DNA of 64,000 nucleotides from Bacillus inaquosorum KCTC 13429 (GCF_000332645.1 NZ_AMXN01000004.1:1-64000), one strand, 5' to 3'; shown: positions 9,023 to 18,737, numbered from the stretch's first letter. The notes: generated by a model from the letters alone, not told the origin. Translations and numbers: made by a program.

Positions 9023-10642
9023 TCACGCGTATAGTTCAGTCAATTTTTTCTGCACATCAGCATTTTCAAGGAACTCATCATAGCTCATTTGCTTATCGAC
9101 GATGCCGTTAGGTGTAATTTCTATAATTCTGTTGGCAATGGTCTGTACAAACTGATGGTCATGGGATGTAAACAGCATAGCGCCTTTAAAGCTGATTAAG
9201 CCGTTATTGAGCGCTGTAATGGATTCTAAGTCTAAATGGTTGGTCGGCTCATCCAAAATTAAAATATTGGCGCCAGAAAGCATCGCTTTCGAAAGCATAC
9301 AGCGAACCTTTTCTCCCCCGGATAGTACATTTGCTTTTTTGTGGACTTCTTCGCCGGAGAACAGCATGCGACCTAAGAATCCGCGTAAAAAGCTCTCACT
9401 TTGGTCGTGAGGAGAATATTGGCGAAGCCAGTCTACAAGATTCAGATCACTGCCTTCGAAATATTCGCTGTTGTCTTTTGGAAAAAACGCTTGAGATGTT
9501 GTAACGCCCCATTTATACGTTCCGCTGTCAGCTTCCATTTCCCCGGAAATGATTTTAAACAGCGTAGTAACAGCCAGTTCATTGCGGCCAGTAAAAGCAA
9601 TTTTATCTTCTCTATTCATAATGAAGCTGACATTGTCGAGCACTTTTACGCCATCGATTGTTTTCGTTAAGCCTTCCACCCGAAGAACATCATTTCCGAT
9701 TTCCCGTTCCGGCGTAAAGTTAACGTAAGGATAGCGGCGGGAAGACGGTTTAATATCATCCAGCGTAATTTTTTCAAGAAGTTTCTTTCTTGATGTTGCC
9801 TGCTTAGATTTAGACGCATTGGCGCTGAATCTAGCGACAAACTCTTGAAGCTGTTTAATTTGCTCTTCTTTTTTCTTGTTCGCTTCTTGAGAAAGCTTTA
9901 ACGCCAGCTGGCTTGATTCGTACCAGAAATCATAGTTTCCGACATAGATTTGGATTTTGTTAAAATCAAGGTCAGCGATGTGTGTACACACTTTATTTAA
10001 GAAGTGACGATCATGGGATACAACAATAACTGTGTTTTCAAAGTTAATCAGAAACTCTTCCAGCCACTGAATCGCCTGAAGGTCCAAGTGGTTCGTCGGC
10101 TCATCAAGCAGCAGAACATCCGGCTTGCCGAATAATGCCTGGGCCAAGAGCACTTTTACTTTCTCTGAACCGCCAAGGTCTTCCATCTTCTTCGTATGAA
10201 GATCTTCTGAGATTCCAAGGCCTTTTAGAAGGATCGCAGCTTCACTTTCCGCTTCCCATCCGTTCAGCTCTGCAAATTCACCTTCGAGCTCAGCAGCACG
10301 AATTCCATCCTCATCTGAGAAATCAGGCTTCATGTAAATAGCGTCTTTCTCCTGCATGACTTCATACAGGCGTTTGTGACCCATAATGACCACTTTCAGC
10401 ACTTCATACTCTTCGTACTCAAAATGGTTCTGCTTCAAGACGGCAAGACGCTCGCCAGGACTCATATGAACGTCGCCTGTCTGAGGCTCAATTTCGCCTG
10501 ATAACACTTTCAGAAACGTTGATTTACCGGCACCATTTGCACCAATTAACCCATAGCAGTTGCCTGGGGTAAATTTAATATTGACATCTTCAAATAACTT
10601 GCGATCTGCAAACCGCAAGCTTACATTATTTACAGCAATCAT
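9023..10642 (-). CDS. ykpA: YkpA, ABC-F family ATPase
   Basis: A 539-residue protein with two ABC ATPase domains and no membrane segments. Walker A GANGAGKST is near residue 35, the first signature is followed by LLLDEPTNHLDL near 175-188, a linker with KLSQEANKKKEEQ follows, and the second signature LSGGEKVRC and Walker B ILILDEPTNHLDLES are near 440-475. The second Walker A is degenerate (FTGRNELAVTT), which is unusual for ABC-F but known for the YbiT-like branch. ABC-F proteins act on ribosomes; EttA/YbiT-type proteins regulate translation, and resistance is not implied. GGAGG lies upstream of the ATG. Confidence 0.92.
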   Translation of the reverse strand: MIAVNNVSLRFADRKLFEDVNIKFTPGNCYGLIGANGAGKSTFLKVLSGEIEPQTGDVHMSPGERLAVLKQNHFEYEEYEVLKVVIMGHKRLYEVMQEKDAIYMKPDFSDEDGIRAAELEGEFAELNGWEAESEAAILLKGLGISEDLHTKKMEDLGGSEKVKVLLAQALFGKPDVLLLDEPTNHLDLQAIQWLEEFLINFENTVIVVSHDRHFLNKVCTHIADLDFNKIQIYVGNYDFWYESSQLALKLSQEANKKKEEQIKQLQEFVARFSANASKSKQATSRKKLLEKITLDDIKPSSRRYPYVNFTPEREIGNDVLRVEGLTKTIDGVKVLDNVSFIMNREDKIAFTGRNELAVTTLFKIISGEMEADSGTYKWGVTTSQAFFPKDNSEYFEGSDLNLVDWLRQYSPHDQSESFLRGFLGRMLFSGEEVHKKANVLSGGEKVRCMLSKAMLSGANILILDEPTNHLDLESITALNNGLISFKGAMLFTSHDHQFVQTIANRIIEITPNGIVDKQMSYDEFLENADVQKKLTELYA

Positions 10643-10820
10643 TTATTATCCTCCATCATGTCTATCATCAATAAAAGTATACCATGAATGCAGGGCAAGA
10701 GAAATGATTCCCTGATAAAACAGAGAGAAAACACTTATACACTCAAAGCGGCCAGCTATGTTACAATGAAGCAGAGAGAATGCATCCGGCTGGAAAATTA
10801 CACTCTCATGGAGGAACACG

Positions 10821-11090
10821 TTGAGGCTTTTAACACTTACTGAATACTGCTTATTAATCTTTTTTACGGGCTTTTACCTTGCCGTAACAGGCTTTACCGC
10901 CAAAGATATCGGCTTATATATTGGCATAGCCCTTATTTACATATTTTCGCACATTTTCTCTAAACGACTTTTAGAAAAGCGCGGAAAAGAGAACAAACAA
11001 GTTCACCTTTTCTTCAGTGTGCTGGCCATTATCGGTTCAGTGTTCATCACGGTATTATGCATTGCATTAGTTGCTTCTTTTTCAAATTAA
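10821..11090 (+). CDS. ykoA: YkoA, small membrane protein
   Basis: An 89-residue protein with three predicted membrane segments (about 5-24, 30-47 and 65-86) and a basic loop KRLLEKRGKENKQ between the second and third. The start is TTG at 10821, supported by GGAGG seven bases upstream (GGAGGAACACGTTG). It faces sipT across a shared terminator. Function unknown. Confidence 0.8.
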   Translation: MRLLTLTEYCLLIFFTGFYLAVTGFTAKDIGLYIGIALIYIFSHIFSKRLLEKRGKENKQVHLFFSVLAIIGSVFITVLCIALVASFSN

Positions 11091-11125
11091 AAAATGCCTG
11101 CTGTCCAAAGGCCAGCAAGGCGTTT
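11091..11125. terminator. terminator shared by convergent ykoA and sipT
   Basis: TGCCTGCTG pairs imperfectly with CAGCAAGGCG, flanked by A and T runs, filling the gap between the two stop codons. Confidence 0.7.
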
Positions 11126-11707
11126 TTATTTTGTTTGACGCATTTCGTTAAACGGGAAAAAGACAAACTTCGATGTACCGACAATCCGGTCTTCCGCAAT
11201 CAGTCCCAGCCCGTTTCGGCTGTCCATTGAATTCAGCCGGTTATCTCCCATGACAAAATATTTGCCTTTTGGAACCTTAACCGGTCCAAAGTCGCCTGTC
11301 AGACTGACACCAAGTTTTTCTGCTTCCTTTTTGTTTTTAGACAAGTAAGGCTCGGCTACTTTTTTTCCGTTTATATAAAGCGTGTCATCCTTCATTTGAA
11401 CGGTTTCTCCAGGCTTTCCGATCAATCTTTTTACATAATGGATTTTTGACGTCTCACCGTTGATAATGACGATATCTCCGCGCTGCAGTTCGCCGATATA
11501 GTTGACTGTTTTATTCACAAACAGCCTTTCTCCATCATGTAATGTGGGATACATAGATGAACCTTCAACTAAATAAGGCTCAAACAAAAAGTGACGGATC
11601 AGGAGAGCCAGCAGAACAGCGATGACAATCGCTTTTCCCCATTCCAAGTACGTATTGGTTTTTTTCTTCGCCGTTTTTTCAGTTTTCGTGTTTTTTTCCT
11701 CGGTCAA
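11126..11707 (-). CDS. sipT: type I signal peptidase SipT
   Basis: A 193-residue prokaryotic-type signal peptidase, one of the two major ones in B. subtilis. A single N-terminal membrane anchor spans residues 22-40. The catalytic serine is Ser51 in EGSSMYPT and the catalytic lysine Lys93 in HYVKRLIG. The box MGDNRLNSMDSR is near 152-163. The start codon is TTG with AGGAGG 8 bases upstream. A perfect 10-bp inverted repeat lies in its upstream region. Confidence 0.96.
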   Translation of the reverse strand: MTEEKNTKTEKTAKKKTNTYLEWGKAIVIAVLLALLIRHFLFEPYLVEGSSMYPTLHDGERLFVNKTVNYIGELQRGDIVIINGETSKIHYVKRLIGKPGETVQMKDDTLYINGKKVAEPYLSKNKKEAEKLGVSLTGDFGPVKVPKGKYFVMGDNRLNSMDSRNGLGLIAEDRIVGTSKFVFFPFNEMRQTK

Positions 11708-11754
11708 AGTGTTTCCTCCTAGACGATTGCTATGTCAGTTGTTTCCCTTCTTTT

Positions 11755-11779
11755 ACTTTATCATAAATGATGATAAAGT
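11755..11779 (-). promoter_or_regulatory. perfect inverted repeat upstream of sipT
   Basis: ACTTTATCAT and ATGATAAAGT form a perfect 10-bp dyad around a 5-base centre, about 50-70 bases before the sipT start codon. It is AT-rich with no U tract in the coding direction, so it looks more like a protein-binding site than a terminator. sipT is known to respond to DegU, but I cannot assign this dyad to DegU from sequence alone. Confidence 0.5.
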
Positions 11780-11815
11780 ACATAACTTAACCGCGCTCCC
11801 GCCAGCAGGATAAAG

Positions 11816-11850
11816 AAAAAGCGTCCTTTCGAATGAAGGACGCTTTTTTT
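11816..11850. terminator. terminator downstream of fruA
   Basis: AAAAAGCGTCCTT / AAGGACGCTTTTTTT hairpin directly after the fruA stop codon. Confidence 0.85.
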
Positions 11851-11851
11851 C

Positions 11852-13759
11852 TTATTTCTCTGTAACAGGTTTTTTTAAGATACCGAGGATAATTGCCATC
11901 ACGACAGCACCGATCACGATACTTAATAGGTAAAGCAGCGGGTGGTTTGTAATGAAGGCTACGAATACTCCTCCGTGAGGGGCCGGAAGCGTTACACGGA
12001 AGAATTCTGTTAATCCGCCGGCAACAGCTGCACCAACGACAGCAGCTGGAATGACGCGAAGCGGATCAGCCGCAGCAAACGGGATCGCTCCCTCTGTTAC
12101 GAAGGCAGCACCCATGAAGTAGCATGTAATACCTGCTTCACGGTCACGCTGAGAGAACTTGTTTCGGAAAATTGTTGTTGCAAGTGCGATACCAAGCGGA
12201 GGAACCATACCGCCGGCCATGATCGCTGCATGAGGCGCATAGTTGCCTGCATCGATCATCGCGATACCGAACGTAAAGGCTGCTTTATTAAGCGGGCCAC
12301 CCATATCGATCGCCATCATACCGCCCAAAATAATACCCATTAATACTAAGTTTCCAGTACCAAGGCTTTCAAGCCAGTTTGTTAAGAAATCCATAAATGC
12401 CGCTACCGGTGTATTCACAACGAAACGCATGATAATACCAGTTAAGAAAATACCAAGCAGCGGATAAATTAATACAGGTTTCAGTCCGTCAAGTGACTGC
12501 GGAATAAAGACGAATGCTTTTTTCAAAAGAACAACGATATAACCAGCCAGGAATCCGGCAATTAAACCGCCTAAGAATCCAGCATTTGCTTGAGTTGCCA
12601 TAAATCCGCCGACCATACCAGGCGCAAAACCAGGACGGTCTGCAATACTCATTGCGATGAATCCGGCAAGAACAGCCACAATTAATCCTAATGCATTGTC
12701 ACCGCCGATAAACTTAAGAGCTGCAGCAAACGTATTGTAAGTAGGATCATCCGGATTGGATGAATTAATTCCCCAGAAGAATGAAATGGCAACGAGGATA
12801 CCGCCGCCGACTACGAACGGAAGCATGTTGCTGACACCGCTCATCAAATGCTTATAAAATGCGCTTCCGATGCTGTTGCCAGACTTGCCTCTTGCTTCAT
12901 CTTCATCGTTTGAAGCTGAAGAAGCACCGCCGCTTCCTTGATAAATCGGCGCATCTTGATTCATCGCTTTTTCGATAAGCTCTTGCGGGCGTCTGATACC
13001 TGCTGTAACAGGTACTTGAAGCACGCGCTTGCCTTTAAAGCGCTCCATTTCAACCTGCTTGTCCGCTGCGACAATGATTGCAGGTGCCTCTTCAATTTCT
13101 TGGGCAGTCAACTTGTGCTTAATACCGCTTGACCCATTTGTTTCGACCTTAATGTCCACACCAAGCTCTTTCGCTTTTTCTTTAAGGGCATCAGCAGCCA
13201 TGAATGTGTGTGCAATACCTGTCGGACATGCAGTAACTGCTAAGATTTTTCCTTTTCCGGCAGGTGCTGGTGCCGCTTCTTCTTCCTCTTCCTCATCGTC
13301 ATCATCTTTATCGTGCTGATTAATAATGTCGATGATGGCATCTTCTGACTCAGCTTCAAGGAGCTGCTTGCGGATTTCTTCACGCATTAGCAGCGTTGAA
13401 AGTCTTGACAATGCTTCAAGGTGAGTGTTGTTTGCGCCTTCAGTCGCAGCAATCATGAACACCAAGTGAGCCGGCTGACCGTCTAATGATTCATAATCGA
13501 CACCGTCTTTAGAACGTCCAAACGCAATCGCCGGGTTGATAACGCTTGCCGTTTTCGCATGCGGGATAGCGATTCCTTCACCAATACCCGTTGAGCTCTG
13601 GCTCTCACGATTTAAAATGGCTTCTTTGTAGGCTTGTCGGTCATTTAACTTTCCAGCCTTATCAAGAACAGTGACCATTTCGTCAATAACATTTTCTTTT
13701 TCTTTGCTCTCAATATTAAGCTTTATCGTATGCTTCGTTAAAAGCTCAGTTATTTTCAC
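11852..13759 (-). CDS. fruA: fructose-specific PTS enzyme IIABC
   Basis: A 635-residue membrane permease that imports fructose as fructose 1-phosphate. The EIIA domain (about 1-150) has the phospho-His in IAIPHAKT near residue 65. An acidic/Ala-Pro linker (EEEEEEAAPAPAG) follows, then EIIB (about 168-270) with phospho-Cys in VTACPTGIAHT. The EIIC domain (about 305-630) has about nine membrane spans. The start is GTG with GGAGG 8 bases upstream. It is the last gene of fruR-fruK-fruA, 14 bases after fruK. Confidence 0.97.
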   Translation of the reverse strand: MKITELLTKHTIKLNIESKEKENVIDEMVTVLDKAGKLNDRQAYKEAILNRESQSSTGIGEGIAIPHAKTASVINPAIAFGRSKDGVDYESLDGQPAHLVFMIAATEGANNTHLEALSRLSTLLMREEIRKQLLEAESEDAIIDIINQHDKDDDDEEEEEEAAPAPAGKGKILAVTACPTGIAHTFMAADALKEKAKELGVDIKVETNGSSGIKHKLTAQEIEEAPAIIVAADKQVEMERFKGKRVLQVPVTAGIRRPQELIEKAMNQDAPIYQGSGGASSASNDEDEARGKSGNSIGSAFYKHLMSGVSNMLPFVVGGGILVAISFFWGINSSNPDDPTYNTFAAALKFIGGDNALGLIVAVLAGFIAMSIADRPGFAPGMVGGFMATQANAGFLGGLIAGFLAGYIVVLLKKAFVFIPQSLDGLKPVLIYPLLGIFLTGIIMRFVVNTPVAAFMDFLTNWLESLGTGNLVLMGIILGGMMAIDMGGPLNKAAFTFGIAMIDAGNYAPHAAIMAGGMVPPLGIALATTIFRNKFSQRDREAGITCYFMGAAFVTEGAIPFAAADPLRVIPAAVVGAAVAGGLTEFFRVTLPAPHGGVFVAFITNHPLLYLLSIVIGAVVMAIILGILKKPVTEK

Positions 13760-13773
13760 TTTTGTTTCCTCCT

Positions 13774-14685
13774 CTATAGACGTGTGACCTTAACTTCAGG
13801 AAGAAGCTGCTGGACAAATTCTTCTGTTCCAAGTTCTTCAGAGAACGCGGTAGCGCTGCCTGATGTCACTCCTAAGCGGAATGCTTCTTCAAGCGGCAGC
13901 TGTTTGGAAATACCGGCAAGGAACCCTGCAACGACGGAATCTCCCGCTCCGACTGAGTTTACCAATTTCCCCTTAGGCACGTTAGCAAAGTAAACGGCTT
14001 CGTTCGTAAACAGAAGCGCTCCGTCTCCGGCCATGGATACGATTACATGTTCAGCGCCTTGTTCTACAAGCTTTTTCCCATAAGGAACTGCTTCTTCAAC
14101 AGATGTAATTGTCGTGCCGAACATTTCTCCCAGCTCATGATGGTTAGGCTTCATCAAAAACGGTTTCATTTCTGTCGCTTTTAAAAGCGCCTCGCCTGAG
14201 ATATCCAGAACAACTCGCGCGTTCTGCTGTTTGCTGGCCTCTGCGATTTTTTCATAAGTATCGTGAGGCAGTGAAGATGGAATGCTTCCTGCAAGGACGA
14301 CGATATCTCCCTCTTGCAAAGATTGGAACTGTTCTAAAAAGGCTTTGAAATCTTCATCCGAAATTGTCGGTCCCTGCCCGTTAATTTCAGTTTCATCACC
14401 AGTTTTCAGCTTTACATTGATACGGGTATCTTCTTTTACTTCAGAAAAAGCTGTTTCCAGGTTTTCTTCCCGCAAAAACGTTTTGATATATTCTCCGGTA
14501 AATCCGCCGACAAATCCGAGCGCTTTAGACGGTACATGGTGTCTTTTCAGCAGTCTCGATACGTTGATGCCTTTGCCCCCTGGATACTTTGTATCGTATA
14601 CGGAACGGTTCAGGCCTCCTACAGTAAAATCTTCAACGTGAACAATATAATCGACAGATGGATTAAGTGTTACAGTGTAAATCAT
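13774..14685 (-). CDS. fruK: 1-phosphofructokinase
   Basis: Phosphorylates fructose 1-phosphate to fructose 1,6-bisphosphate. This 303-residue PfkB-family kinase carries the N-terminal signature GGKGINVSRLLKR (residues 37-49) and the anion-hole/catalytic-base motif VNSVGAGDSVVAGF near 243-256 with the catalytic Asp. Its ATG overlaps the fruR stop codon (ATGA), implying translational coupling. The product is the substrate of central glycolysis and the effector of FruR. Confidence 0.97.
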   Translation of the reverse strand: MIYTVTLNPSVDYIVHVEDFTVGGLNRSVYDTKYPGGKGINVSRLLKRHHVPSKALGFVGGFTGEYIKTFLREENLETAFSEVKEDTRINVKLKTGDETEINGQGPTISDEDFKAFLEQFQSLQEGDIVVLAGSIPSSLPHDTYEKIAEASKQQNARVVLDISGEALLKATEMKPFLMKPNHHELGEMFGTTITSVEEAVPYGKKLVEQGAEHVIVSMAGDGALLFTNEAVYFANVPKGKLVNSVGAGDSVVAGFLAGISKQLPLEEAFRLGVTSGSATAFSEELGTEEFVQQLLPEVKVTRL

Positions 14686-15437
14686 GGTTTCACTACCTTT
14701 ACGACAGTTTTTTCTTGGTAATTATCGAATGTAAGCTCTTCAGCGTCAGTCGTAATGATTGTTGCGTCGCCTATTCCGGCGAATGCCGAAAATGAAATTT
14801 CTCCGAATTTCGAAGGGTCTGCTAAGACGTAAGCGTGTTTTGCCTGTTTGACAGCTTTCTGTTTTAAAAGGGCCTCATCAGGGTCCGGCGTTGTGAATCC
14901 AGCCTCTGTATGGACACCGTTTGTCCCCAGAAAACTCTTATCGAATCTGTACTGATCCATGGCAATCAGTGAAGCGCCTCCAATAACCGCGCCCGTTCTG
15001 TGCTTTACGTATCCTCCAAGCAGATAAAAAGAAATTTCTTTCCTTATTAATGCTTCGATATGCATCACCCCGTTTGTAACAACGACAATATCTTTGCTTT
15101 TATCCATAAAATCAATCATGTGCAAAGTCGTCGTGCCTGCATCAAGATAAATGCAATCCCCTTCTTCTAAAAGTGAAGCCGCTTTTTCAGCAATCTTCAA
15201 TTTATCGTGAAGGTTTTTGGATGATTTTTCAAGCATATCGGGTTCAAGTCTGATATCGGAAAGCTTGGCGGCTCCCCCATGAACACGCTTTAAAAAACCG
15301 CGTTCTTCAAGTGTCGATAAATCTCTTCTGATTGTTGATTCAGAAGCATTTGTCAGATTTATGAGCTCTTGAATTTTTACCACATCATACTTTTCTATTT
15401 GATCAATAATCAATTGATGCCGTTCAGGAGTTAGCAT
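14682..15437 (-). CDS. fruR: FruR, DeoR-family repressor of the fructose operon
   Basis: A 251-residue regulator. The N-terminal DeoR helix-turn-helix (ELINLTNASESTIRRDLSTLEERG, residues 25-48) is followed by a sugar-phosphate-sensing domain with DAGTTTLHM near 98-106. It is the first gene of fruRKA and presumably represses its own operon until fructose 1-phosphate accumulates. TAGGAGGTGAAGC lies before the ATG. Confidence 0.94.
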   Translation of the reverse strand: MLTPERHQLIIDQIEKYDVVKIQELINLTNASESTIRRDLSTLEERGFLKRVHGGAAKLSDIRLEPDMLEKSSKNLHDKLKIAEKAASLLEEGDCIYLDAGTTTLHMIDFMDKSKDIVVVTNGVMHIEALIRKEISFYLLGGYVKHRTGAVIGGASLIAMDQYRFDKSFLGTNGVHTEAGFTTPDPDEALLKQKAVKQAKHAYVLADPSKFGEISFSAFAGIGDATIITTDAEELTFDNYQEKTVVKVVKP

Positions 15438-15451
15438 GCTTCACCTCCTAA

Positions 15452-15510
15452 TGAAAACGTATTCATTTTGAATACAATTTCATTGTAAACGCTATTTTCA
15501 GTTTAGGCAA
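15452..15510 (-). promoter_or_regulatory. fruRKA promoter with a downstream catabolite-responsive element
   Basis: TTGCCT (15510-15505) and TACAAT (15487-15482) are separated by 17 bases on the minus strand. TGAAAACGTATTCA (15452-15465) between the promoter and fruR matches the cre consensus TGWNANCGNTNWCA at 13 of 14 positions, suggesting CcpA roadblock repression by glucose. Repeats of TTGAATGA-like sequence lie just upstream of the -35 region (about 15515-15535) and could be FruR sites. Confidence 0.6.
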
Positions 15511-15691
15511 CTAAAATCATTCAAATTCATTCAATAACTATCAAAATCTTTCACGTTTCTCCATATTAACGCATGTCTATAGGGTTTGTAAACTGTAAAT
15601 TCGACAAAAATAAGGACAATTGTACGACATTTTCTTCTTATTTTAATGAAAAAAGTCTTTTATATTCGTAGTAGAAATCACTAAACATAAA

Positions 15692-15717
15692 AAAGCCTCA
15701 TGCATGTTGCATGAGGC
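15692..15717 (-). terminator. terminator overlapping the yknZ stop codon
   Basis: GCCTCATGCA / TGCATGAGGC with a short loop, followed on the minus strand by a T run. Confidence 0.85.
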
Positions 15718-16910
15718 TACTCGTAACGCAGAGCTTCAATCGGATCAAGCTTTGCGGCTTTATTTGCAGGAAGCATGCCGAAAATAACACCAATGAGCAT
15801 ACTGAAAAGCACGCCCCCGCATACAACCTGCCAGGATATGAGTGACGGCCAGCCCGCAATGGCAGAAACAAGCGCGGCCCCTCCGTATCCGATTCCAATC
15901 CCAATCAGTCCGCCGATAAGCGTCAATACGACTGATTCAATTAAAAACTGAGTCAGAATCTGCCCCCTCGTCGCACCGAGTGATTTTCTGATTCCGATTT
16001 CTCGCGTCCGTTCTGTGACTGATACGAGCATAATATTCATAACACCGATTCCGCCGACCAAAAGAGAGATGCCTGCAATTGAGCCGATAATTGTCGTCAT
16101 AATCGCCGTTACTTTGCCAATTCCGGCAGCAATCTCTTCCATGTTCATCACTTGATAAGAATCCTCTGTCCCATGATTGTTATTTACCAGCTGTGCAGCT
16201 TCTTTTCCAGCTGACTTTATGTTGTCTGCTGATTCGACTTGCAATGATACGTTACTGAAATCACTTGTGCCAAAAGAGGATTTCATCATATTAAATGGCA
16301 CATACATTTCACTTAAACCGAAAGAAAGCAAGCCTGTTTCTTTTTTCAGCACGCCGATAATTTCAACAGGCTGTCCGTTGACCCAGACTACTTCACCGAG
16401 AGGGGAGGTTTTATCAAACAGCTCTTCTGCCATCTTTTGAGAGATGACTCCGGCTCTTTTCCCCGCGAGAAAATCATTGTCGGTAAAGGTTCTGCCACTT
16501 TCTATTTTTAAAGAATTGACATTCATGTATCCATCGTTTATTCCGTTAATCGTAACATCCGTTTCTTCCTCATGATAACGCGCTGTCATACTCTCAGAAG
16601 TGGAGGCAACGACTTGTTTGATGCCCTCTATCTCTTTTAAACCTTTAATATCGTTTTCTGTAAACGTAGATTCTGCTGCGGCGTTCGGATTGCTTGCAAG
16701 CTCCTCATCGCTTGGCATGTAGTACAGCTCCACGGTATTTCCCGGACCGCTGATCGACTGCTTCAGCATTTGCTCGCCGCCCTGCCCTACCGCAACGACA
16801 ACAATGACAGAGCCTACACCGATGATAATACCGAGCATCGTTAAGATCGAACGCATTTTATGAGCAAGGACAGAGCTTAGAGCCATTCTGATATTCTCTA
16901 ACAGGCTCAT
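15717..16910 (-). CDS. yknZ: YknZ, MacB-type permease subunit
   Basis: A 397-residue FtsX/MacB-like permease with one N-terminal membrane helix (about 19-40), an extracytoplasmic MacB_PCD domain (about 45-240) and three C-terminal helices. With YknX, YknY and YknW it forms a transporter that protects B. subtilis from the SdpC toxin. The start overlaps the yknY stop by 4 bases. It is the last gene of the sigma-W operon. Confidence 0.95.
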   Translation of the reverse strand: MSLLENIRMALSSVLAHKMRSILTMLGIIIGVGSVIVVVAVGQGGEQMLKQSISGPGNTVELYYMPSDEELASNPNAAAESTFTENDIKGLKEIEGIKQVVASTSESMTARYHEEETDVTINGINDGYMNVNSLKIESGRTFTDNDFLAGKRAGVISQKMAEELFDKTSPLGEVVWVNGQPVEIIGVLKKETGLLSFGLSEMYVPFNMMKSSFGTSDFSNVSLQVESADNIKSAGKEAAQLVNNNHGTEDSYQVMNMEEIAAGIGKVTAIMTTIIGSIAGISLLVGGIGVMNIMLVSVTERTREIGIRKSLGATRGQILTQFLIESVVLTLIGGLIGIGIGYGGAALVSAIAGWPSLISWQVVCGGVLFSMLIGVIFGMLPANKAAKLDPIEALRYE

Positions 16911-17599
16911 TCTCCCACGCTCCTTTGCCCGGAGCTTGCAGGAACAATGTTTCCGTCACGCACCATGATGATCCGATTCGTGCAATCTGCAACCTCCGGC
17001 TCGTGAGTAACAAGAACGATTGTCGTCCCCTCGGCATTTAATGCTGTAAATTGATCCATAATCGCCGCGCTTGTTTTCGTATCAAGCGCGCCGGTCGGTT
17101 CATCAGCTAAAATCAATTTTGGCTCATTCACGATCGCCCTCGCAATCGCCACCCGCTGCTTCTGCCCGCCCGACAGCTCATTGGGCATGTGGAGCATTCG
17201 ATCAGCTAACCCGACTTTTTCCAACGCTCTCTCAGCCCGCTCTTGACGTTCTTTTTTGCCTATCCCGGAATAAATCATTGGCAGCTCGACATTTTTTTTT
17301 GCATTCAGCCGCGGGAGAAGCTGAAATTGCTGAAATACAAAACCGATGGACCGGTTACGGACTGCCGCCAGTTCTTTATCTTTATAAGAAGAAATATCTT
17401 CGCCGTCCAATTTATACGTACCGGAAGTCGGCCGGTCAAGGCAGCCGATAATATTCATGATCGTCGATTTCCCTGATCCAGACGGCCCCATAATCGAGAC
17501 ATATTCCCCTTGATGGATGTCCAAATGAATAGAATGGAGGACATCAAACGTTTCCCTGCCGATCTGATAGCTTTTTCGCACATTAGAAAGCTGAATCAT
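16907..17599 (-). CDS. yknY: YknY, ABC transporter ATPase
   Basis: A 230-residue LolD/MacB-type ATPase. Walker [10 protein letters not shown] is at 39-47, the Q loop QQFQLLPRL near 90, the signature LSGGQKQR near 142 and Walker [13 protein letters not shown] near 160-171. The start codon immediately follows the yknX stop, with no intergenic base. It partners the permease YknZ. Confidence 0.95.
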   Translation of the reverse strand: MIQLSNVRKSYQIGRETFDVLHSIHLDIHQGEYVSIMGPSGSGKSTIMNIIGCLDRPTSGTYKLDGEDISSYKDKELAAVRNRSIGFVFQQFQLLPRLNAKKNVELPMIYSGIGKKERQERAERALEKVGLADRMLHMPNELSGGQKQRVAIARAIVNEPKLILADEPTGALDTKTSAAIMDQFTALNAEGTTIVLVTHEPEVADCTNRIIMVRDGNIVPASSGQRSVGE

Positions 17600-18733
17600 T
17601 TATGCTTTCACTTCCGTTCCATCGGTCACCTGATCAGAAGGATTCAAAATGACTTGATCATCTTGAGAAATTCCTTCTTTAATTTCGGTCAGATCATCTG
17701 TTACTTCACCGATTTTGACATCAACTCGTTTTGCTTTTCCGTCTTTTACTGTATACACATAATATTGATCATCTTCTTTTTTAACTGCCTTTGAAGGAAG
17801 CGTATTTGCTTTCCGCTTATCTGTTTCAATATTCATGATGAATTTAAAGCCAGGCTTTCCTTCTGGAAGCCTCCCTTTTATTTTCACTTGAAGAGGGTAT
17901 TGGACTGCTTGTTCTGTTCCTTGTGCCGCAGTGCTTTCCTGCTGATCCGGAACAAGTCCGACAGCTGAAACTGTGCCTTTCCATGTTTTATCCTGGATAA
18001 CATCTGAAGTGAGTGTGACCTTCTGGCCTTTTTTGACTTTCAGTGTATCGTATTCAGACAATTTCCCTGAGACGACAAGGTCTTTTGGGTTGCCGATATG
18101 TATGACAGGCTCTTGAATATCTGATTTTTTGGATGCCGCTTCTTGGTTGACAGAAATAACAGTGCCTTCGATTTCGCTTTTCACTTCAAGATCTGATACC
18201 CGACTGGCAAGTGACTGCCGCTGAAGCTCGGTTTGTTTTAATTCGATCTCAGCGGTTTTTTCCTGCATTTGAAGCTCCGTTCGCTCAGATTCAATTTGTT
18301 TTGCTGCTTCTTTCTTTCCAACCTGTTTTGCCAGTTCTTTTTCTTTATTGTCTAACGCTTTTATCTTTTCTTGAATTTGGTCAATTTGAAGCTGATTCGA
18401 TTCAGCCGTTAACTGGTTCTGTTCTTTTTCCAAGCTCAGCTGCTCATTTGTATAGGTGACTAAAGGCGTGTCCTTTTTAACTTTATCGCCTTCCTTCACT
18501 TTAATGTCTTCTAATGTCCCTTTATCCGCTTCATAGAACACATACTGTTCATTTGAAAATTTAAGTGTGCCGGGAACCATAACCGTTGACGAGATTTCTT
18601 TTTCTTCGAGTCTTCCCGTCTGTATATTCTGGCCGGCGCTGCCGCTTGTCGGAGCGGCAGACCGGTATATATTTATTCCAATAAAAAGAGCGACTAAAGC
18701 GGCGATTCCAATTCCGATCCAAACTTTTTTCAT
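17600..18733 (-). CDS. yknX: YknX, membrane-fusion-type accessory protein
   Basis: A 377-residue protein anchored by one N-terminal helix (residues 5-24). It has a lipoyl-like hairpin (KEGDKVKKDTPLV near 80), a coiled coil rich in Gln/Glu/Lys (about 95-180), a second lipoyl half and a beta-barrel domain. It is the HlyD/MacA-like adaptor of YknYZ. The start at 18733 is preferred; an in-frame GTG four codons upstream overlaps the yknW stop region. Only a weak GGGTG site is visible, so translation is probably coupled to yknW. Confidence 0.93.
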   Translation of the reverse strand: MKKVWIGIGIAALVALFIGINIYRSAAPTSGSAGQNIQTGRLEEKEISSTVMVPGTLKFSNEQYVFYEADKGTLEDIKVKEGDKVKKDTPLVTYTNEQLSLEKEQNQLTAESNQLQIDQIQEKIKALDNKEKELAKQVGKKEAAKQIESERTELQMQEKTAEIELKQTELQRQSLASRVSDLEVKSEIEGTVISVNQEAASKKSDIQEPVIHIGNPKDLVVSGKLSEYDTLKVKKGQKVTLTSDVIQDKTWKGTVSAVGLVPDQQESTAAQGTEQAVQYPLQVKIKGRLPEGKPGFKFIMNIETDKRKANTLPSKAVKKEDDQYYVYTVKDGKAKRVDVKIGEVTDDLTEIKEGISQDDQVILNPSDQVTDGTEVKA

Positions 18734-18737
18734 GAGT

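Noticed and set aside
9023..10642. YkpA as an antibiotic resistance ABC-F protein
   Set aside because: It belongs to a core-genome YbiT/EttA-like type with a short linker; nothing in the context points to drug resistance.
10821..11090. ykoA as a toxin-antitoxin component because it is a small membrane protein beside a terminator
   Set aside because: It is longer and more hydrophobic over three segments than type I toxins, and no antisense RNA promoter is evident.
13029..13319. 96-codon frame ending in a poly-serine stretch
   Set aside because: It is the complement of the acidic linker of FruA and has no independent support.
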